Assembly (NCBI GenBank): GCA_013373625.1
Contig: JABXHM010000032.1
Span: forward strand, 1 to 64,000
From: Alteromonadaceae bacterium
GTDB lineage: Bacteria > Pseudomonadota > Gammaproteobacteria > Enterobacterales > Alteromonadaceae
Reading direction: 5' to 3'
Length of the DNA: 64,000 nucleotides
Positions 60,588-64,000 of the stretch are shown in pieces. The notes under the pieces were generated by a model. The model was not told where the DNA came from. It made no database searches and saw only the letters and a list, made by a program, of their open reading frames with translations. A program made the translations under genes and the position numbers. How positions within the stretch are numbered: position 1 is the stretch's first letter; the number at the start of each line of letters is the position of its first letter.

Positions 60588-61613
60588 GTGGAATTCTTAT
60601 ACGAATACGGACTATTTTTAGCGAAAGCTATCACCTTAATAGCGTCGATTGCTATTGTTCTGGCATTAATCGCAGGTGTTGCGGCTAAGCAAAAACAAGG
60701 CAAAGGTCAACTCGAAATCAACTCAGTGAGTGATCAGTTTAAAGATATCACGCATTATGCTCAGCAAGTCACCATGGATAAAGCAAGTCTTAAAAAGCTG
60801 GCTAAAGAGCAAAAAAAGCAGCAAAAAGCGGAAAAAGACACGCCTGATGACAAAGCCAGTAAGCTCTTTGTTATCGATTTTAAAGGCTCAATGGATGCCC
60901 ATGAAGTGGACAAGCTACGCGAAGAAGTCACCGCTGTGTTATGTATAGCCAGTGACAAGGATGAAGTGCTGGTGAAAGTCGAAAGTGGCGGCGGTGTGGT
61001 TCATGGTTACGGCCTTGCAGCAGCGCAATTACAGCGTATTCGTGACAAAGGGCTAAAACTGACAGTCGCGGTGGATAAAGTGGCTGCCAGTGGTGGCTAC
61101 ATGATGGCGTGCGTAGCCGACAAATTAATCGCCAGTCAGTTTGCGATCATCGGTTCAATTGGTGTCCTGGCACAATTACCGAATTTTCATAAACTGCTTA
61201 AAAAGAATGATATCGATTTTGAACAGCACACAGCAGGCGAATACAAGCGCACGCTGACCGTATTTGGTGAAAATACTGACGAAGGTCGTGAAAAGTTTCG
61301 TGAAGAACTCGAAGCGGTGCATGTCATGTTTAAAGACTGGGTGAGTGAAAATCGTTCGAAGCTGGATATTGCCAAAGTCGCGACAGGTGAATACTGGTAT
61401 GGCAGCCAGGCGCTGGAACTTGGACTGATAGACGCCATTAGAACCTCAGATGACTACGTTATGGATGCGGTCGCTGATCACGATATCTTCGCGGTAAAAT
61501 ATACCCAAAAGAAAAATGTTGCTGAAAAGTTGGGCATGTCTTTCGCACAAGGAGCAGAGCGGGCGCTGATGCGTCTGACCACTCAGCTTCCGCAGTGGTT
61601 CAAACAATCGTAA
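60588..61613 (+). CDS. sohB: Probable protease SohB (peptidase family S49)
   Basis: A 341-residue inner-membrane serine protease of the SppA/SohB family facing the periplasm. Seen: one N-terminal membrane segment (ITLIASIAIVLALIAGVAA), a charged Lys/Gln-rich region (about 60-90), then VLVKVESGGGVVHGYGLAAAQL, and the nucleophile region DKVAASGGYMMACVADKLIAS with Ser168, followed by GSIGVLAQLPN and a probable catalytic Lys in AGEYKRTL. The start is GTG with AGAGG upstream. Its stop abuts the ATG of the TetR-type gene. Confidence 0.95.
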   Translation: MEFLYEYGLFLAKAITLIASIAIVLALIAGVAAKQKQGKGQLEINSVSDQFKDITHYAQQVTMDKASLKKLAKEQKKQQKAEKDTPDDKASKLFVIDFKGSMDAHEVDKLREEVTAVLCIASDKDEVLVKVESGGGVVHGYGLAAAQLQRIRDKGLKLTVAVDKVAASGGYMMACVADKLIASQFAIIGSIGVLAQLPNFHKLLKKNDIDFEQHTAGEYKRTLTVFGENTDEGREKFREELEAVHVMFKDWVSENRSKLDIAKVATGEYWYGSQALELGLIDAIRTSDDYVMDAVADHDIFAVKYTQKKNVAEKLGMSFAQGAERALMRLTTQLPQWFKQS

Positions 61614-62255
61614 ATGAGCAAGCAAACCAAAGCGCGAATTATTGATGCGGCCGAAAACCTGTTCGCCGAACAGGGCTACGGCCAGACGTCAATGCGCGAA
61701 ATCACCGCCAGCGCGAATGTTAATTTAGCGTCGGTTAATTACCATTTTGGCAGCAAGAAAAATCTCATCCAGGCTGTACTTAAACGCTACTTTGATGTTC
61801 TGATGCCGCAAATCGACGAAGCACTTGAGGCATTGATTCCCAGTGTTGGTCGCCGTGGTGTGGATCAGGTGTTACAGAGTCTGATGGAGCCGTTAATTAA
61901 CTTAAATGCGGTGCGGCCCAATGGTACTGAAGTGTTTGTGCAGTTGTTAGGCAAGGGGTACACCGAGTCGCAAGGGCACTTGCGTACCTTTATTATGGGG
62001 AGCTACGGTGCTACCGTGCAGAGGCTGTTAGCCATGCTGCGAACGGCATTGCCTGCGGTACCCGCCGATGAGCTGTTCTGGCGCCTGCATTTTGCGATAG
62101 GCAGTTTTGTATTTTCGATGGCCTCCAGTCAGGCGTTAACCGATATTGCCAAAGCAGACTACCAGCAAGATATCGATATAGCAGATGTTATCGCCCATTT
62201 AGTCCCCTTTGTTGCGCAAGGGATTAGTGGTGATTGCTATCAAATTGAGGACTAG
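61614..62255 (+). CDS. TetR family regulator, PsrA-like
   Basis: A 213-residue regulator with an N-terminal TetR helix-turn-helix (KARIIDAAENLFAEQGYGQTSMREITASANVNLASVNYHFGSKKNLIQAV). The whole length resembles Pseudomonas PsrA, a fatty-acid-responsive regulator (VNLAxVNYHFGSKKxLIQAV, and the C-terminal GSFVFSMASSQALTDIAK compared with GAAAFSMSGIKAL). It begins directly at the sohB stop (TAAATG), so it is co-transcribed. If it binds fatty acids, it may relate to the lipase upstream, but that is inference. Confidence 0.9.
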   Translation: MSKQTKARIIDAAENLFAEQGYGQTSMREITASANVNLASVNYHFGSKKNLIQAVLKRYFDVLMPQIDEALEALIPSVGRRGVDQVLQSLMEPLINLNAVRPNGTEVFVQLLGKGYTESQGHLRTFIMGSYGATVQRLLAMLRTALPAVPADELFWRLHFAIGSFVFSMASSQALTDIAKADYQQDIDIADVIAHLVPFVAQGISGDCYQIED

Positions 62256-62258
62256 AGC

Positions 62259-63011
62259 ATGTTAACAACGCAATTGGTTGAATATCTTAACCAGCAATTA
62301 AATGTGGCCTCTATTAAAGATTATTGTCCAAATGGCCTGCAGGTTGAGGGGAAACCTGAGGTTAACCACATCATCACCGGGGTAACGGCTTCTCAGCAAC
62401 TCATTGACGCGGCAATTGCTGCTAAGGCAGATGCTGTGTTGGTACATCATGGTTATTTTTGGAAAGGCGAGGGCGAAGCCATTGTAGGCATGAAAAAACG
62501 GCGTATCGCCAGCTTGCTTCATCATGACATCAACTTGCTCGCTTACCATTTACCCATCGATATTCATCCACTGTGGGGGAACAACGTGCAATTAGGGCAT
62601 TTACTTGGCCTTGATAATATGCGCCCTTTGGCCGGGATTGCACCTGAGGGTATCGTGTATACGGGTTCCGCCAATATGTCGCTGGCACAGCTTGGTACAA
62701 CAGTTGCCAATGCGTTAGGTCGTGAACTTGTCGTGTGCGAAGGAGCGGCCGACAAAACCTTACAAAAAGTCGCCTGGTGCACGGGGGGTGGGCAGAGCTT
62801 TATTGAACAGGCCGCGCTGGCAGGTTGTGATGCGTTTATTAGTGGTGAAGTATCGGAGCAGACGATCCATGTTGCCCGGGAAATGGATATCGCATTTATT
62901 GCCGCTGGCCACCATGCCACTGAGCGTTATGGTGTTAAATCTGTCGGTGAGCATTTATCGGCGGAGTTTGGTCTGCAGGTCAGCTTTATTGATATTGATA
63001 ACCCGGCATAA
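62259..63011 (+). CDS. Nif3/YbgI family dinuclear-metal protein
   Basis: A 250-residue member of the Nif3-like family, known as a toroidal hexamer with two metal ions; in E. coli it corresponds to YbgI. Seen: DYCPNGLQVEGKPEVNHIITGVTAS, VLVHHGYFWKGEG (metal-binding His pair), YHLPIDIHPLWGNNVQLG, and AGHHATERYGVKSVGEHL (C-terminal metal site). The biological role is uncertain; some members act as GTP cyclohydrolase-like enzymes. It lies four bases after the TetR-type gene. Confidence 0.93.
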   Translation: MLTTQLVEYLNQQLNVASIKDYCPNGLQVEGKPEVNHIITGVTASQQLIDAAIAAKADAVLVHHGYFWKGEGEAIVGMKKRRIASLLHHDINLLAYHLPIDIHPLWGNNVQLGHLLGLDNMRPLAGIAPEGIVYTGSANMSLAQLGTTVANALGRELVVCEGAADKTLQKVAWCTGGGQSFIEQAALAGCDAFISGEVSEQTIHVAREMDIAFIAAGHHATERYGVKSVGEHLSAEFGLQVSFIDIDNPA

Positions 63012-63020
63012 GAGCAACGC

Positions 63021-63764
63021 GTGAAAGATCAATCCTTTGACGGCCTGGCACAAAAGTTTGACCGTAACATTTACGGCACTACCAAAGGGCGGCTACGACA
63101 TGAGTTGCTGTGTGCCGCGCTGAGTGAACACCTTGCCCCACTGGGCCCGCAAAATATTATAGAGCTCGGTGGTGGTACGGGTGTCATGGCCGACTATCTG
63201 GCCGCCGCGGGGCACCAATTAACGCTTACCGACATATCGGCCGATATCCTGTCTCTTGCCCGGCAAAAATTACCACACAGTATCACTGTCAGGCAGGCTG
63301 ACTTATTCAGTATTAATAACCTTGCCGATTATGACGTGCTGGTGTGTCATGCTGTACTTGAGTGGTTGGCCAAACCCTATGAAGCTCTGGCGCACATTGC
63401 CACGCAAATGCGACCGGGAACCTGCCTTAGTTTGTCATTTTTTAATCGTGATGCAGCAATTTTTGGCAACGCGTTATACGGTAACTTTGATTACATTGCC
63501 CGTGATTTGAAGGTTAAAAAGCAGGTGAGGTTAAACCCGCAGCAGCCATTGTCGCCTAAAGATGTGCTCACGGAGGTTGAGAAGCTTGGTTTCAGGGTAG
63601 AAGGCATGCGGGGGATCCGGTGTTTTCACGATTATCTGCGTGAGCGTGAAATGGCAACCAGCCACTACCAGCAGTTACTTGAACTGGAACGCCGTTATCA
63701 TCAGCAGGCACCTTATATGTGGCTGGGCAAATACTTTTACCTTTGGCTGGTTAAAAACGACTAA
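63021..63764 (+). CDS. cmoM: tRNA 5-carboxymethoxyuridine methyltransferase CmoM
   Basis: SAM-dependent enzyme that methylates cmo5U34 to the methyl ester in tRNA. The 247 residues resemble E. coli CmoM (SmtA) throughout: FDGLAQKFDRNIYGTTKGRLRHELL, the SAM-binding IIELGGGTGVMADYLAAAGHQLTLTDIS, CHAVLEWLAKP, GNFDYIARDLKVKKQ, and the C-terminal RCFHDYLREREMATSHYQQLLELERRYHQQAPYMWLG. Start is GTG at 63021, nine bases after the Nif3 stop. Last gene of the sohB-cmoM run. Confidence 0.96.
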   Translation: MKDQSFDGLAQKFDRNIYGTTKGRLRHELLCAALSEHLAPLGPQNIIELGGGTGVMADYLAAAGHQLTLTDISADILSLARQKLPHSITVRQADLFSINNLADYDVLVCHAVLEWLAKPYEALAHIATQMRPGTCLSLSFFNRDAAIFGNALYGNFDYIARDLKVKKQVRLNPQQPLSPKDVLTEVEKLGFRVEGMRGIRCFHDYLREREMATSHYQQLLELERRYHQQAPYMWLGKYFYLWLVKND

Positions 63765-63796
63765 CCAGTTAAAGTAAATGTCTTAGTGAAAGCACG

Positions 63797-64000
63797 TCAC
63801 ATTGCCAGTGGATTGACTAAAAAACGATTTTCATCTGCTTTTCCCTGCGCAAAATGAATGATATTACCCAAAGTGACTTCTGCTATTTCAGTCAGCGCCT
63901 CCTCGGTAAAAAATCCCTGATGGCCGGTGATGAGGACATTGTGGAATGTTAGCAAGCGTTCGAATACATCGTCCTGGATGATTTCGCTGGAATGGTCGCG
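63797..64000 (-). CDS. D-2-hydroxyacid dehydrogenase, D-lactate dehydrogenase-like (3' end only)
   Basis: The last 67 residues of a leftward gene that continues beyond the window. The translation contains [45 protein letters not shown], matching the C-terminus of the E. coli LdhA type, with GHQGF holding the catalytic His as in the LdhA GHQAF. The stop codon is at 63797-63799. The NAD-binding part is not in the window. It converges with cmoM, with 32 bases between them. Confidence 0.85.
   Translation of the reverse strand, partial: RDHSSEIIQDDVFERLLTFHNVLITGHQGFFTEEALTEIAEVTLGNIIHFAQGKADENRFLVNPLAM

Overview
The window is a gene-dense chromosomal segment of a Gammaproteobacterium, most likely a marine Alteromonadales-type organism (Alteromonas or a relative). 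This rests on gene order and protein similarity that I recognise by eye, not on a search. Support comes from conserved core blocks (pnp-nlpI, cysZ-zipA-ligA with an SMC gene inserted, comEC-msbA-lpxK-ycaR-kdsB, gltA divergent from sdhCDAB-sucABCD), class-typical proteins (CmoM, YciK, YqjG, TcdA, glutaminyl-tRNA synthetase), a PsrA-like regulator, and an Amt-GGDEF-EAL receptor. Base composition and codon use look even. I saw no insertion sequence, prophage, integrase, tRNA, rRNA or CRISPR array.

Layout. 1-6.0 kb: the 3' part of pnp, a DUF1244 protein, cytidine deaminase, the lipoprotein NlpI, a secreted Sel1-repeat/HExxH protein and CysZ. 6.2-13.3 kb: smc, zipA and ligA (chromosome organisation, division, DNA joining). 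13.4-15.4 kb: an overlapping pair encoding a GSCFA-domain protein and an unrecognised SGNH-like protein. 15.6-23.8 kb: a DUF2062 membrane protein, the DNA-uptake channel ComEC, the lipid A flippase MsbA, LpxK, YcaR and KdsB (LPS supply), and RimO. 24.2-31.5 kb: small housekeeping and accessory genes (serine hydrolase, acetyltransferase, membrane proteins, TcdA, LhgO, a glutathionyl-hydroquinone reductase with a pirin, DUF3429).

31.7-43.4 kb holds half of the TCA cycle: gltA leftward, and sdhCDAB, sucAB and sucCD rightward from a shared 430-bp control region. Terminators or stem-loops lie at the sdhB/sucA and sucB/sucC junctions and after sucD. ArcA-like boxes (TGTTAATTAA) occur in the gltA/sdhC region and as a tandem triplet between gltA and DUF3429, suggesting redox control.

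43.4-50.3 kb: an endonuclease/exonuclease/phosphatase-family protein overlapping a phospholipase D-VTT fusion, a SpoU-type RNA methyltransferase, and a 1012-residue ammonium-transporter-like/PAS/GGDEF/EAL fusion. 50.5-54.8 kb: a maltodextrin-type locus (MFS transporter, lipoprotein alpha-amylase, LacI regulator) with a perfect palindrome upstream as likely operator. 54.9-64 kb: glnS, yciK, a VolA/Pla-1-like lipoprotein lipase preceded by a FadR-like site, sohB, a PsrA-like regulator, a Nif3-family gene, cmoM, and the 3' end of a D-lactate dehydrogenase-type gene running off the edge.

No clearly new multi-gene defence or mobile system is visible. The most unusual items are the Amt-c-di-GMP receptor, the GSCFA/SGNH-like pair, the Sel1-HExxH protein, the tandem ArcA-like boxes and the FadR-like site before the lipase.
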